DNA of 64,000 nt from Segatella buccae ATCC 33574 (GTDB lineage Bacteria; Bacteroidota; Bacteroidia; Bacteroidales; Bacteroidaceae): positions 1,050,502-1,114,501 of the forward strand of contig NZ_GL586311.1 in assembly GCF_000184945.1 (NCBI RefSeq). Reading direction: 5' to 3'. The notes below the pieces were generated by a model. The model had not been told where the DNA came from. It made no database searches and worked only from the letters and a program-made list of their open reading frames with translations. Positions 1 to 7,860 of this stretch are shown here, in pieces. Positions within the stretch are counted from its first letter, which is position 1; the number at the start of each line of letters is the position of its first letter. The position numbers and the translations under genes were made by a program.

Positions 1-37
1 TTACTTTTTAACTCGTTTTCCTCCGTTTTTCATCTTT

Positions 38-361
38 CTACCTGTTGTCTCCGGCTCCATGTATCTTGTCACACTGCTGCCGCGATTGTATTTTGCGGAT
101 ATTCATCTCTGCAATTTCGTCGAGCGTGTAGCCGAGGTCGTTGGCCAGCGTGGACAGATACCACAACACATCGCCTATCTCCTTGGCGATTTCCTCCTTT
201 GTGTGGCCGTCGCTGAAGTCGCTTCCTTGGTCTCTGATAACCTTTTTCACCTTGTCGGCCACCTCACCGGCTTCGCCCGTCAGTCCGAGAACGGGATATA
301 CGATGGGGTGTGGATAAATGGCTGTTTTCAAGGCCTGTTTTTGATATTCGTTCATTTCCAT
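38..361 (-). CDS. MazG-like nucleotide pyrophosphohydrolase
   Basis: Small all-alpha NTP pyrophosphohydrolase of the MazG/dUTPase-like superfamily, expected to hydrolyse (d)NTPs to monophosphates and pyrophosphate in the cytosol. The sequence shows the paired metal-binding acidic motifs of the fold: GLTGEAGEVADKVKK, then about 30 residues later EEIAKEIGDVLWYL. The open frame extends to 472 but only from a TTG, and a TAACTTTG promoter box lies at 470-477, so translation more likely starts at the ATG at 361 (preceded by AAAAGG) or at 355, giving about 105-107 residues, normal for the family. The physiological substrate cannot be read from the sequence. Confidence 0.8.
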   Translation of the reverse strand: MEMNEYQKQALKTAIYPHPIVYPVLGLTGEAGEVADKVKKVIRDQGSDFSDGHTKEEIAKEIGDVLWYLSTLANDLGYTLDEIAEMNIRKIQSRQQCDKIHGAGDNR

Positions 362-469
362 GATTTCTTGCGCCTTTTGTGTGATGTTATAGGATTTGTC
401 CGTATCTGTGGTTGCCGGAATCTCGGGGACGATTCTTTTATTCCCCCAATCCGTCTTCCTGACAGGATG

Positions 470-477
470 CAAAGTTA
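470..477 (-). promoter_or_regulatory. -7 promoter box for the MazG-like gene
   Basis: TAACTTTG on the minus strand matches the Bacteroidota TAnnTTTG element. It would start transcription near 463, about 100 nt upstream of the chosen start codon. No good TTTG upstream element was seen. Confidence 0.5.
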
Positions 478-649
478 GCCGATTTTGTGTTATCAGGCGA
501 TAGTATGCTGATTTTTTTCATTTTGGGAGCTTGAGGAATGCCGGTTTGCAAGCCGGTTGTCTTCGGAAAAAGCCTTTTCGAGCGGTCGGCCTCATCTGTT
601 TAAGGAGTGGGAGACACACTTTCCGTCTGTCAACTTATTTCGTATTGCA

Positions 650-681
650 TTTGCTTTTTGCCTGAAAATTTGCTATCTTTG
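650..681 (+). promoter_or_regulatory. Complete Bacteroidota promoter at the start of R1
   Basis: TTTG at 650-653 and TATCTTTG at 674-681 are separated by 20 nt, the expected spacing. The same pair with the same spacing occurs in R3. It reads directly into the terminator hairpin that follows. Confidence 0.65.
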
Positions 682-688
682 CATAAGC

Positions 689-719
689 AAGGGAAGCACA
701 TGGGTGTTTCCCTTTTTTT
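689..719 (+). terminator. Short intrinsic terminator just after the R1 promoter
   Basis: AAGGGAA pairs with TTCCCTT (inner CAC with GTG) and is followed by a T run. Transcription from the adjacent promoter would give an RNA of only about 30-40 nt. R3 has the same hairpin with different but still pairing inner bases. Confidence 0.6.
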
Positions 720-983
720 AGTTGTCAAAGTCTTTAAGAGCCCCTCCACCCCCTAAAAGGGATTTTTCGGTCAAAACGGCATTGTGAAACGGGCTCTTTT
801 GCTTTCTCGTTATGGCTGAATGAGCTTTCAAGTGTGGCCGTTTTGCAATGTCGGTTGGGTTGGTGGGAAAATCGATGGGGCGGATGAAGGTGATAAGGCG
901 AATGGGGAGACCCGAAAAGATGGGGGTGAAGAAAATGCGTGTAAGGCTTTTTTGAAAGATTTAATAGTTCGTGCTATAGGGAG

Positions 984-1012
984 CCTCCCCCGACCCTTTC
1001 AAAGGAGGGGAG
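984..1012 (+). repeat. Palindromic repeat P1
   Basis: CCTCCCCCGACCC followed by a short loop and AGGGGAG. It matches the reverse complement of P2 (1882-1917) apart from the loop region. It is one member of a CCTCCCC-type palindromic family in this window and lies inside the extra segment of R1. Confidence 0.6.
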
Positions 1013-1195
1013 TGCCTCACGGGGCATAGGCAGCCTAAGCTTCCTAAGTGAGGAAGGTGGTGGTGAGCTCTTAGGGAGCTTAGAACACTTTATTAACACC
1101 CACCATCTAACACCTATCGCTTTCCACTTGTTCAAACCTCCCCCCTAACTTAGGGGGCTTTGCTACTCTCTCGTGTGCGACATGGCTTTCGTAGA

Positions 1196-1672
1196 TTATT
1201 TCCGCCCGAAGTCGGCGGGCACTTCCCCCCATTTCTTGGTTTCCCATTTGATGATAGGGGTCTGCACCTGATGGGTGCAGAGCCACTGTTCGGCACGGGC
1301 GATGATTTGGAAGAGCGGTTCGGTCTTGTCGTTGTGTTCCAGTTTGGTCTTGCATTGCCTCTTGGCCACCCACAAGGAGGCGTTCACGCTGTCGGAATAG
1401 ATCACCTTGTCTTTGATGCCCCGCTTCTCCATGAGTGCAAGGGCGTGGACGATGGCGAGAAATTCTCCGATGTTATTGGTGCCATACACAGGGCCGAAAT
1501 GGAACACCTGCGTCCCCGTTTGCAGGTCGATGGCCTGATATTCCATCGGCCCCGGATTGCCCGAGCAGGCTGCGTCTACCGCCCAAGCGGCCGAAGTGAC
1601 TTCTTGCGGCAGGGGCAGCACGGTGTCGTGGCGCCACGACGGCGGGTTGACGAGTGTAGTTTTCTTAGCCAT
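1196..1672 (-). CDS. Ribonuclease H family protein
   Basis: RNase H-fold nuclease of 158 residues, expected to cut the RNA strand of RNA-DNA hybrids such as Okazaki primers and R-loops. All four carboxylates of the active site can be assigned: D33 in VDAACSGNPGP, E70 in NNIGEFLAIVHAL, D94 in IYSDS, and D154 near the C-terminus in EVPADFGRK. The start ATG at 1672 is chosen because homology begins there; the upstream in-frame stretch is made of GACAG-AGTAAC-AATAACA repeats (1685-1815) and looks noncoding. It lies downstream of argS in the same orientation with a 244-bp gap holding those repeats and palindrome P2. Confidence 0.85.
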   Translation of the reverse strand: MAKKTTLVNPPSWRHDTVLPLPQEVTSAAWAVDAACSGNPGPMEYQAIDLQTGTQVFHFGPVYGTNNIGEFLAIVHALALMEKRGIKDKVIYSDSVNASLWVAKRQCKTKLEHNDKTEPLFQIIARAEQWLCTHQVQTPIIKWETKKWGEVPADFGRK

Positions 1673-1684
1673 TGGTTTTCGTTT

Positions 1685-1815
1685 GACAGAATAACAGGAA
1701 GGCCGGTGTGCCTCCCTGTGTATTTTAAGACAGAGTAACAAAATAACATATAGGGCTTCCAACCATGCTCCTCAGTCGTATCTCTTTTTAGAAAGACAGA
1801 GTAACAGAATAACAA
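1685..1815. repeat. Short imperfect direct repeats upstream of the RNase H gene
   Basis: The motif GACAGAGTAACA-AATAACA occurs at about 1731-1750 and 1794-1814, with a shorter relative GACAGAATAACA near 1686. They lie in the leader of the RNase H gene. No function is assigned. Confidence 0.4.
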
Positions 1816-1881
1816 ATCGGGCATGACACCTACTCATGTAAGACCTTCATCCCCTCCATTATCCATTCCATAGTCCGCGAG

Positions 1882-1917
1882 GCCCTCCCCTCCTTCGGAG
1901 GGGTCGGGGGAGGCCCC
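1882..1917 (-). repeat. Palindromic repeat P2
   Basis: Inverted repeat with arms of the CCCCTCC/GGAGGGG type plus an outer CCTCCCC/GGGGAGG pairing. It sits directly after the argS stop codon, so it may act as the argS terminator. On the minus strand it reads CCTCCCCCGACCCC, the same consensus as P1. Confidence 0.6.
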
Positions 1918-3734
1918 TACATCCTCTCCGGCACTTCGATGCCCAGAAGTGCCATAGCACTCTTGACAATCTTGGCTACATTCTGCGCCAGCACCAACCG
2001 GGTGAGTTTCTCGTCGTCGTGCTCGGCATTGAGGATGCTGTAGTCGTGGTAGAACTGGTTGAACTCCTTCACCAGTTCGTAGCAGTAGTTGGCTATGCCA
2101 CTCGGACTGTAGTCCACGCCTGCCTGCGCCACGGCAGCCCCGAAATCGTTCATCTTCTGGATGAGATTGATTTCCTTTTCATTCAGCGGAGCATCTTCGG
2201 GAAGAGCCGACGGAATGGTTATGCCGTCGGCAGCCGCCTTGCGCATGATGGAGCGGATGCGGGCGTAGGTGTATTGGATGAACGGACCGGTGTTGCCATT
2301 GAAGTCGATGGATTCCTCGGGATTGAAAAGCATGTTCTTGCGGGCATCCACTTTCAGGATGAAATATTTGAGTGCGCCGAGACCCACGATGCGGGCTATC
2401 TCGCGCTTCTCGTCCTCGGTCATGTCGGTGAACTTGCCCAGTTCGTCCGAGGTGCGGCGGGCATTCTCTATCATGGCAGCTATCAGCTCGTCGGCATCCA
2501 CCACGGTTCCCTCACGGCTTTTCATCTTGCCGTTGGGCAGTTCCACCATGCCGTAGGAGAAATGCACCAGTTCCTTGCCCCACTTGAAGCCCAACCGGTC
2601 GAGCAACAGCGAGAGCACTTGGAAGTGGTAGTTCTGTTCGTTGCCCACCACATAGATCATCTTGTCGATGGGGAAATCCTTGAAGCGCATGTCGGCCGTG
2701 CCGATATCCTGCGTCATGTAGACCGACGTGCCGTCGGCCCGCAGCAGCAGCTTCTGGTCGAGTCCGTCCTCGGTGAGGTCGGCCCACACACTGTTGTCGT
2801 CCTTGCGGAAGAAGAGTCCCTTGGCCAATCCCTCTTCCACCTTCTTCTTGCCTTCAAGATAGGTGTCAGATTCGTAGTAGATCTTGTCGAATCCCACGCC
2901 CAGTGCCTTGTAGGTCTCGTCGAAACCGGCATACACCCAGTTGTTCATTTTCTCCCAGAGGGCACGCACCTCCGGGTCGCCCTGCTCCCATTTCACGAGC
3001 ATCTCGTGGGCTTCCTTGATGAGCGGAGCCTCGGCCTTGGCCTTCTCTTCGGCCTTTTCCTCGTCAAGACCGTCGGCGATATATTGTGCTTTGAGTGCTT
3101 TGACTTCTTCACGATAGTGCTTGTCGAAAGCCACGTAGTAGTCGCCGATGAGATGGTCGCCCTTCTTGCCGCTCGACTCGGGCGTCTCGCCGTTGCCCCA
3201 TTTGAGCCATGCCAGCATCGACTTGCAGATGTGTATGCCCCGGTCGTTGACGATGTTGGTCTTGACTACCTTGTTGCCGTTGGCCTCCATGATTTGGGCG
3301 AGCGACCATCCGAGCAGGTTGTTGCGCACGTGGCCCAAGTGGAGTGGCTTGTTGGTGTTGGGCGAGGAGTATTCGATCATCACCAGCGAGCTGTCCTCGG
3401 TGGCGGTTTTCCGGCCAAACCGGTCGTCGGCATGAATGTCGTTGAGCAGTTCCACCCATGCGGCGGGCGCGATGACGAGGTTGAGGAATCCCCCCACCAC
3501 GTTGAATGAGGCCACGGCCTTGCAGTGCTCTGTCAAGTAGCGGCCTATTTCCTGCGCGGTGTCTTCGGGTTTCTTTTTCGACATTTTGAGGAATGGGAAT
3601 ACCACGAGGGTCAGGTTGCCCTCGAAATTGCTCTTGGTCTTTTGCAGGGCCACCATCTTTTCGGGCACATCCTGTCCGTAGAGTTCCTTCACCGCGCCGA
3701 TGACGGCACTTGCTATCGCGTTTTCAATCTTCAT
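1917..3734 (-). CDS. argS: Arginyl-tRNA synthetase
   Basis: Class I aminoacyl-tRNA synthetase charging tRNA-Arg with arginine in an ATP-dependent reaction. It is 605 residues, normal for bacterial ArgRS. Seen in order: N-terminal additional domain (about 1-110), the HIGH-type signature in SSPNTNKPLHLGHVRNN, the catalytic Rossmann fold, the KMSKS-equivalent KMKSREGT, and the C-terminal helical anticodon-binding DALR domain ending in MALLGIEVPERM. The start is supported by a TAACTTTG promoter box at 3779-3786. It is transcribed toward the RNase H gene. Housekeeping gene, no anomalies. Confidence 0.97.
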   Translation of the reverse strand: MKIENAIASAVIGAVKELYGQDVPEKMVALQKTKSNFEGNLTLVVFPFLKMSKKKPEDTAQEIGRYLTEHCKAVASFNVVGGFLNLVIAPAAWVELLNDIHADDRFGRKTATEDSSLVMIEYSSPNTNKPLHLGHVRNNLLGWSLAQIMEANGNKVVKTNIVNDRGIHICKSMLAWLKWGNGETPESSGKKGDHLIGDYYVAFDKHYREEVKALKAQYIADGLDEEKAEEKAKAEAPLIKEAHEMLVKWEQGDPEVRALWEKMNNWVYAGFDETYKALGVGFDKIYYESDTYLEGKKKVEEGLAKGLFFRKDDNSVWADLTEDGLDQKLLLRADGTSVYMTQDIGTADMRFKDFPIDKMIYVVGNEQNYHFQVLSLLLDRLGFKWGKELVHFSYGMVELPNGKMKSREGTVVDADELIAAMIENARRTSDELGKFTDMTEDEKREIARIVGLGALKYFILKVDARKNMLFNPEESIDFNGNTGPFIQYTYARIRSIMRKAAADGITIPSALPEDAPLNEKEINLIQKMNDFGAAVAQAGVDYSPSGIANYCYELVKEFNQFYHDYSILNAEHDDEKLTRLVLAQNVAKIVKSAMALLGIEVPERM

Positions 3735-3778
3735 TGCTTGTTCTTACCGGTAATTGTTGTCATTTGAAATTGTGCGTG

Positions 3779-3829
3779 CAAAGTTAGCAATTTTAATTCA
3801 CAAAACGCCTTTCCTCTCTCACATTTTGC
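3779..3829 (-). promoter_or_regulatory. argS promoter region, copy A of a duplicated 51-bp segment
   Basis: Contains TAACTTTG (minus strand, 3779-3786). An ungapped alignment with 4901-4951, the promoter region of the neighbouring acyltransferase gene, gives about 43 identical positions of 51. The two copies bracket the acyltransferase gene as direct repeats. Confidence 0.65.
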
Positions 3830-3876
3830 TACTTGCGGAGGTAAAAGGGGGAGCCGGTAGGCATGGATGGAAGAGC

Positions 3877-4824
3877 CTAACCGATCATCTGGCGTTTGCC
3901 GAAGATGAATCGGGAGAGCCGAAGACGGTCGAGCAGAATGCCGATGAGAAGACTGCCGGTCACGGCAAACGCCAGAGACACAAGGAGAAAAAGCATCCCT
4001 GACGGGTCGAGACCGACCAACTGCGGCTGGTAACTCTTGGCTAAAATGGTGAAAATGGGGGAGAAAAGGAAAATCAGAAGCGTGTGCCGGCCGATGAAGT
4101 TGGCACCACGGGAAATGCGCCCTTTTCCACACTTCACCAGAAACTTGTAGACAACGGGGAGCGTGCAGAGGGCGCAGTAGACGGCAATGGCGCTGACGGC
4201 AGTCTTGTCAGCCGTTTCGGAGAATGAAAGGCTGGCAATGGCAAATGGAAGAAAAAGCCAGGGGGAAGGAAGAAAAAAGGAGGAGAAAGCGGTCTCGCGC
4301 TTTCTCAGAAATGCGCCCAACAGGAAATACAGGGCGTTGGAGAAGACCACCAAATGGCATTGGGACAACGCATAAAGGAGCACACCCGCGAGGACGAAAA
4401 GGGCCGTAAGGCCGATGCGTGGCCATCGGGACAGAGCGAAATAGACCGTGCTGCACAATATCAGCGTGTGCAGATACCAATAAGGGCCTATCGGATGCAG
4501 AAGGAGCAGGTCGGCGAAAGTGCCCGGAGTGAGGTTGTCTATGTGCTCACGGATGGGGAGGAAGGAGGCCATCAGGATGTAGCCGCTTTCCATGAGGAGA
4601 TAGGGGACGGCCAACCAAAACATGGATTTGCCGAAGGCACGGGGCGGTTTGTGCTGATTGAAAAGGTAGCCGGAAAGCACAAGGAAGCACGGCATGTGGA
4701 ACGTGTAGACGAAACTTTTGGCGAGTGGGTAGGTGTTTCCGATATACACTAAGTGGAAAGTGACCATGAGAAGAATCAAGACGCACTTGATGAAATCTAT
4801 CTCCTCTATTCTCTTGTTGTTCAT
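3877..4824 (-). CDS. Acyltransferase 3 family integral membrane protein
   Basis: Member of the acyltransferase-3 (OafA/NodX-like) family, which transfers acyl groups to cell-surface sugars or lipids at the cytoplasmic membrane. The 315 residues form about ten hydrophobic segments. The N-terminal signature is visible: EEIDFIKCVLILLMVTFH, with a conserved His in helix 1, then FHMPCFLVLSGYLF typical of the family. The acceptor cannot be inferred, as no polysaccharide genes are adjacent. It is bracketed by near-identical promoter segments (3779-3829 and 4901-4951), which suggests insertion or segmental duplication at this place. Confidence 0.85.
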   Translation of the reverse strand: MNNKRIEEIDFIKCVLILLMVTFHLVYIGNTYPLAKSFVYTFHMPCFLVLSGYLFNQHKPPRAFGKSMFWLAVPYLLMESGYILMASFLPIREHIDNLTPGTFADLLLLHPIGPYWYLHTLILCSTVYFALSRWPRIGLTALFVLAGVLLYALSQCHLVVFSNALYFLLGAFLRKRETAFSSFFLPSPWLFLPFAIASLSFSETADKTAVSAIAVYCALCTLPVVYKFLVKCGKGRISRGANFIGRHTLLIFLFSPIFTILAKSYQPQLVGLDPSGMLFLLVSLAFAVTGSLLIGILLDRLRLSRFIFGKRQMIG

Positions 4825-4900
4825 GACATGACGGATTGTGGTGGCAAGGCAGTTTGCCGGTTGTTGGTGGCCATTGGTTGTTGTTTGCCTTTTGTGCGGA

Positions 4901-4951
4901 CAAAGTTAGCCTTTTTTATCCACAAAACGCCTATTCTCCATCACATTTTGC
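4901..4951 (-). promoter_or_regulatory. Acyltransferase promoter region, copy B of the duplicated 51-bp segment
   Basis: TAACTTTG lies at 4901-4908 on the minus strand. The segment overlaps the last codons of the upstream radical SAM gene (stop at 4931), so the 3' end of that gene and this promoter share sequence with the argS promoter region. Confidence 0.6.
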
Positions 4952-5587
4952 CGTTCCTGACTCCAAAGCACCCTGCTTTTTGATGTAGTCGAACTCGTCG
5001 AAATGGGTGAAACCGAGTGCTTCGAGACGGCGACGGCTGCGGTCTACATCGGCCTGTGTGTTGTAGTCGGGGATGTGCGGCAGCCGGATGAGGACTTTCT
5101 CTGCCGCTCCCTGTGCTGCGAGCCATGCAAGATTGGCCATGACGGGGGCGTTGTCGCGGGCCGTATAGTTGCGGTAGATGTCGGGATGGGTGTCCTTGAT
5201 GTCTACAAAGTATTGGTCGATGTGGGGGAAGACGGTCTCCAGACGATGGCGGGGCGCATTGAGGGAGGTCTCGAGGGTGATGTGCCATGCAGCCGGTTTC
5301 CGACGGCAGAAATCGGCGATGAAGTCGCCGCGCAGCAACGGTTCGCCCCCGCCGAAAGTGATGCCTCCTCCCGTGGCTTGGAAATAGAGATCGTCGACGG
5401 CTACTTCGGCGAGCAGGTCCTCCACCGTCACGTCACGCCAGAAGTAGTCGGGTTGCAGGCATTGCGGATTGAGGCAATACCTGCAACGGAGCGGACAATC
5501 GTGAAAGGCCACGAGCGTGGTCACGCCCACGCCGTCGGTGGCGATCCGGTGGCGCTCTATGCCGATGAGGGGAATGGGAGTCGTCAT
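4931..5587 (-). CDS. Radical SAM protein, pyruvate formate-lyase-activase-like
   Basis: Radical SAM enzyme of 218 residues resembling glycyl-radical-enzyme activases (PflA/YjjW/NrdG type), which use an [4Fe-4S] cluster and S-adenosylmethionine to make the 5'-deoxyadenosyl radical. The CxxxCxxC cluster motif is C31, C35, C38 (CPLRCRYC), followed by the GGGEPLL SAM-binding motif. No extra ferredoxin-type Cys cluster is visible, so it is the short form. No glycyl radical enzyme is in the window, so the target is unknown. Its start overlaps the stop of the TonB-like gene by 4 bp, suggesting translational coupling. Confidence 0.8.
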   Translation of the reverse strand: MTTPIPLIGIERHRIATDGVGVTTLVAFHDCPLRCRYCLNPQCLQPDYFWRDVTVEDLLAEVAVDDLYFQATGGGITFGGGEPLLRGDFIADFCRRKPAAWHITLETSLNAPRHRLETVFPHIDQYFVDIKDTHPDIYRNYTARDNAPVMANLAWLAAQGAAEKVLIRLPHIPDYNTQADVDRSRRRLEALGFTHFDEFDYIKKQGALESGTAKCDGE

Positions 5588-6459
5588 TGCAGGCGGAAAG
5601 TGACGGGAACGTTATATCTTGTCCTCACGAGGATGCCGTTTTGCTTGCCCGGCACCCATTTGGGCATGGCTTTCACCACCCGCTCGGCTTCCCGGTCAAA
5701 GGCAGGGTCGACGGAGCGCACGGTCTTTACATCGGTGATGCTGCCGTCTTTCTCCACTACAAAACTCACGATGACGCGCCCTTGCACGCAGGCTTCGGTC
5801 GGTGGGTACTGCACGTGGTCTTTCAGATATTCCATAAGTGCTTGGGGGCCGCCGGGAAAACTCGGCATTTCTTCGACAATCCCGAAGATGCGGTCGTCTT
5901 CGGAAACCGCCGAAGAGTCGGGAAGCGGGAATGGAGGAGCGGCTATCTCTCCTACGATTTGAAGTGGTTGGCAGGCCTCTGCCGGTTGTTTGTCCTTTCG
6001 CTTGCCGTCTTTCTTGGTCGAACGGGGTGTCGGGGGGGCGAACTTGGTGGATGACTTTACACGCTTCACGGGGAGGGAATAGCCGTCTTTCAACAATACA
6101 ACTCCCGTGTAGGAGCCATCTTTCCTCACTTCTGCCTTTTTGATTGGCCGTACTTTCCCCAATTCCATTTTTTCTATGGTATCTGAATCAGTCGCTATCG
6201 CCTGCGATTTTCCGCTTCCGCAGGCCGTCAGACTTGCCATGCCGGCCGACAGGCCTACGAGCATCACGGCTTTTCCGGCCATGCGGCGGAGTTGGAGTTG
6301 GCGTTGAATGTAGGCCAGTTCGTTTTCGCAGGCCGGGCAGGTGCCGAGACATTCGCCCCCGAAGTGGCATTCGCGGGTGGAGTAGGGAATGTTGTTGGCA
6401 TCCGCAATCTTCTGGCGGATGGCCTTCAAAACGTTGCAAATAGTTTTTCCACGTGTCAT
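5584..6459 (-). CDS. TonB C-terminal domain protein with N-terminal Cys-rich motif
   Basis: Protein of about 291 residues with an N-terminal MTRGKTICNVLKAIRQKIAD segment and a Cys cluster (CHFGGECLGTCPACE), a hydrophobic stretch near residues 65-82 that could be a membrane anchor, a Lys/Pro-rich middle, and a C-terminal TonB-like domain (GGPQALMEYLKDHVQYPP to the end). TonB-C domains contact outer-membrane receptors or act as periplasmic binding modules. The start at 6459 is preferred over 6537 because the MTRGK opening recurs in related Bacteroidota proteins as I remember them, and a promoter box lies at 6486-6493. The next gene is the radical SAM activase; a functional link is not obvious. 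Confidence 0.75.
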   Translation of the reverse strand: MTRGKTICNVLKAIRQKIADANNIPYSTRECHFGGECLGTCPACENELAYIQRQLQLRRMAGKAVMLVGLSAGMASLTACGSGKSQAIATDSDTIEKMELGKVRPIKKAEVRKDGSYTGVVLLKDGYSLPVKRVKSSTKFAPPTPRSTKKDGKRKDKQPAEACQPLQIVGEIAAPPFPLPDSSAVSEDDRIFGIVEEMPSFPGGPQALMEYLKDHVQYPPTEACVQGRVIVSFVVEKDGSITDVKTVRSVDPAFDREAERVVKAMPKWVPGKQNGILVRTRYNVPVTFRLQ

Positions 6460-6485
6460 AAGCGTAATCTTGATTGGTGATGGTG

Positions 6486-6493
6486 CAAAGGTA
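6486..6493 (-). promoter_or_regulatory. -7 promoter box for the TonB-like/radical SAM pair
   Basis: TACCTTTG on the minus strand about 27 nt upstream of the chosen start at 6459. It argues against the longer open frame, whose start at 6537 would lie upstream of the promoter. Confidence 0.6.
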
Positions 6494-6611
6494 GGAAACT
6501 TATCTTTTTGATGCAATACCACCTTGGCTGTTGACACGTTTGTGGGTGTAAAGAGTACTGATATTCAGCACTTTATGTTTTTAGTGGTATATGGGTTGAC
6601 ACAAGTGGATC

Positions 6612-7697
6612 TCAGTTGCGTTCCACCGGCCGGCCATTATAATAGGTGTGTACGCCGTCAGTGGCGTAGCCTCCGCTCTTGTAAACGAAGTGGTTGCCAC
6701 CCCACGCGTCGCTGATGAGGCGGCCATTATAGTAGGCGTGGTTCTTGTCACGGCTGTAGCCCCCACCAAGCGTTTCGTAAGTGGAGGCATCTGCACCCTT
6801 GATGGTTCTCGGATCGATAGAATCGGTTGTTTTTCCGGTTTTCGATTTTGTGGCAGAAAAGGCCTTTGGTGAAGCTCCGAGCCGGTCGGCAAGGAAGCGG
6901 GCTGCCATACCGGCCACCTCTGCCTCGTGTCTGGAAAAACCGTGGTCCATGTCGGGCATCAGTCGGAATTCACTTCCTTTGATGACATAGTGGAAACGCT
7001 GTCCGTAGGTATAAGGCACCGTGCGGTCGCTTTCACCGTGGATGACAAGCGTAGGTCCGGTATAGTGCATGGCCGTCTCGTAGATGGGCAGACCGATTGC
7101 GGTGCGGATGTAGTTGCCTCCGAGTTTCCGTCCTCCCCACAGTTCGATGGTCTCCGGCGGATTCTTCGGATCGTAGATTTTACCGAATGTGTTGCCACGT
7201 AGGGCATCGTCGCGCAGCACACCGGCCGGGGCCAACAGCACGAGAGCGTCTATGCGCCCGTTGCCGAGTTCACCGCCGGTCATGGCTGCAACCACACCAC
7301 CTTGCGAATGACCGGCCAAAGCAATGCGGTTGACGTAATCCAAGTGCTCCACATATTCTAAAACGTGTTTCGTGTCGACTATCTCGTTGGGCACGGTCAT
7401 CTGCTCGAAGAGTCCGTCACTGCGTCCATGTCCGTTGAAGTCGAAGCGGATGGAGCCCACACCCTGCCTCTCCAGACTGTCGGCCAGTGTCCGAAGTAGC
7501 AGTTCGTCTTTATTGCCGGTGAAGCCATGGCAGATAATCACCATCGGAATCTTGTGCCCGGGTTGCGTCTCGGGGGTCTGTATCACTGCATCTAAGCGGC
7601 CGTGGTCACCGTAGATCATCACTTTCTCCTGTCGTGCTTGGGCCACAAGCCCCAGTATCATCAGGGCGGCTAATGTCATAGCGTGTAGTCTTTTCAT
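6612..7697 (-). CDS. Secreted alpha/beta hydrolase with C-terminal DKNYY-type repeats
   Basis: Esterase-like alpha/beta hydrolase of 361 residues. A signal peptide (about 1-22, MKRLHAMTLAALMILGLVAQA) points to export. The catalytic triad can be placed at S131 (GHSQGG), D224 (HGESDRTVP) and H252 (DMDHGFSRH); the oxyanion region is HGFTGNKDE. The fold resembles cinnamoyl/feruloyl esterases, so plant phenolic esters are possible substrates, but this is inference. After about residue 300 there are two DKNxxYYNGR-like motifs (SRDKNHAYYNGRLI and TDGVHTYYNGRPV), a small repeat module not usual in this enzyme class. Single-gene unit with a promoter at 7726-7733. Confidence 0.82.
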   Translation of the reverse strand: MKRLHAMTLAALMILGLVAQARQEKVMIYGDHGRLDAVIQTPETQPGHKIPMVIICHGFTGNKDELLLRTLADSLERQGVGSIRFDFNGHGRSDGLFEQMTVPNEIVDTKHVLEYVEHLDYVNRIALAGHSQGGVVAAMTGGELGNGRIDALVLLAPAGVLRDDALRGNTFGKIYDPKNPPETIELWGGRKLGGNYIRTAIGLPIYETAMHYTGPTLVIHGESDRTVPYTYGQRFHYVIKGSEFRLMPDMDHGFSRHEAEVAGMAARFLADRLGASPKAFSATKSKTGKTTDSIDPRTIKGADASTYETLGGGYSRDKNHAYYNGRLISDAWGGNHFVYKSGGYATDGVHTYYNGRPVERN

Positions 7698-7725
7698 CCT
7701 CGTTGAAGTTTGGTTAATCTGTCCG

Positions 7726-7733
7726 CAAAGTTA
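7726..7733 (-). promoter_or_regulatory. -7 promoter box for the alpha/beta hydrolase
   Basis: TAACTTTG on the minus strand, 29 nt upstream of the start codon at 7697. A divergent box for dinB lies at 7776-7783. Confidence 0.6.
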
Positions 7734-7775
7734 CTAAAAACTTTCGTCCGGTGGTGTGGTGTCTCATCTTTTTTC

Positions 7776-7783
7776 TACCTTTG
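7776..7783 (+). promoter_or_regulatory. -7 promoter box for dinB
   Basis: TACCTTTG, giving a leader of roughly 70 nt before the ATG at 7861. No SOS (LexA-type) palindrome was recognised. Confidence 0.5.
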
Positions 7784-7860
7784 CATCAGGTAGACTGTCC
7801 CCGGCAATAGAAAAGCGGATATTCTGTATCCTTGCAGGCCCGGTCTTTACAGGAACATTT

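Larger units (their letters stand above)
640..1165 (+). repeat. Dispersed noncoding repeat, copy R1
   Basis: First of four related noncoding repeats in this window, closest to R3 (26795-27187). Shared blocks in the same order are: promoter plus short terminator hairpin (650-719); a CCCCCTAA-rich block with AAGAGCCC/GGGCTCTT arms near 735-798; a block with AAAATCGATGGGGCGGATGA; a block with GTGTAAGGCTTTTT and TTTAATAGTTC; and a terminal palindromic CCCCCTAACTTAGGGGG. R1 holds an extra stretch at about 1000-1125 that includes palindromic repeat P1 and a CACCCACCATCTAACACCTAT segment. It fills the gap between the RNase H and MazG-like genes; 478-640 shows nothing recognisable. Short open frames inside are not conserved between copies and are not called. 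Confidence 0.8.

Noticed and set aside
820..1029. 69-residue open frame inside repeat R1
   Set aside because: The frame is not kept in the matching part of R3, so it is not a conserved gene.
2019..3509. 496-residue open frame on the plus strand
   Set aside because: Antisense to argS and with a composition (His/Val/Leu-rich) expected from reading GC-rich codons on the reverse strand; no recognisable domain.
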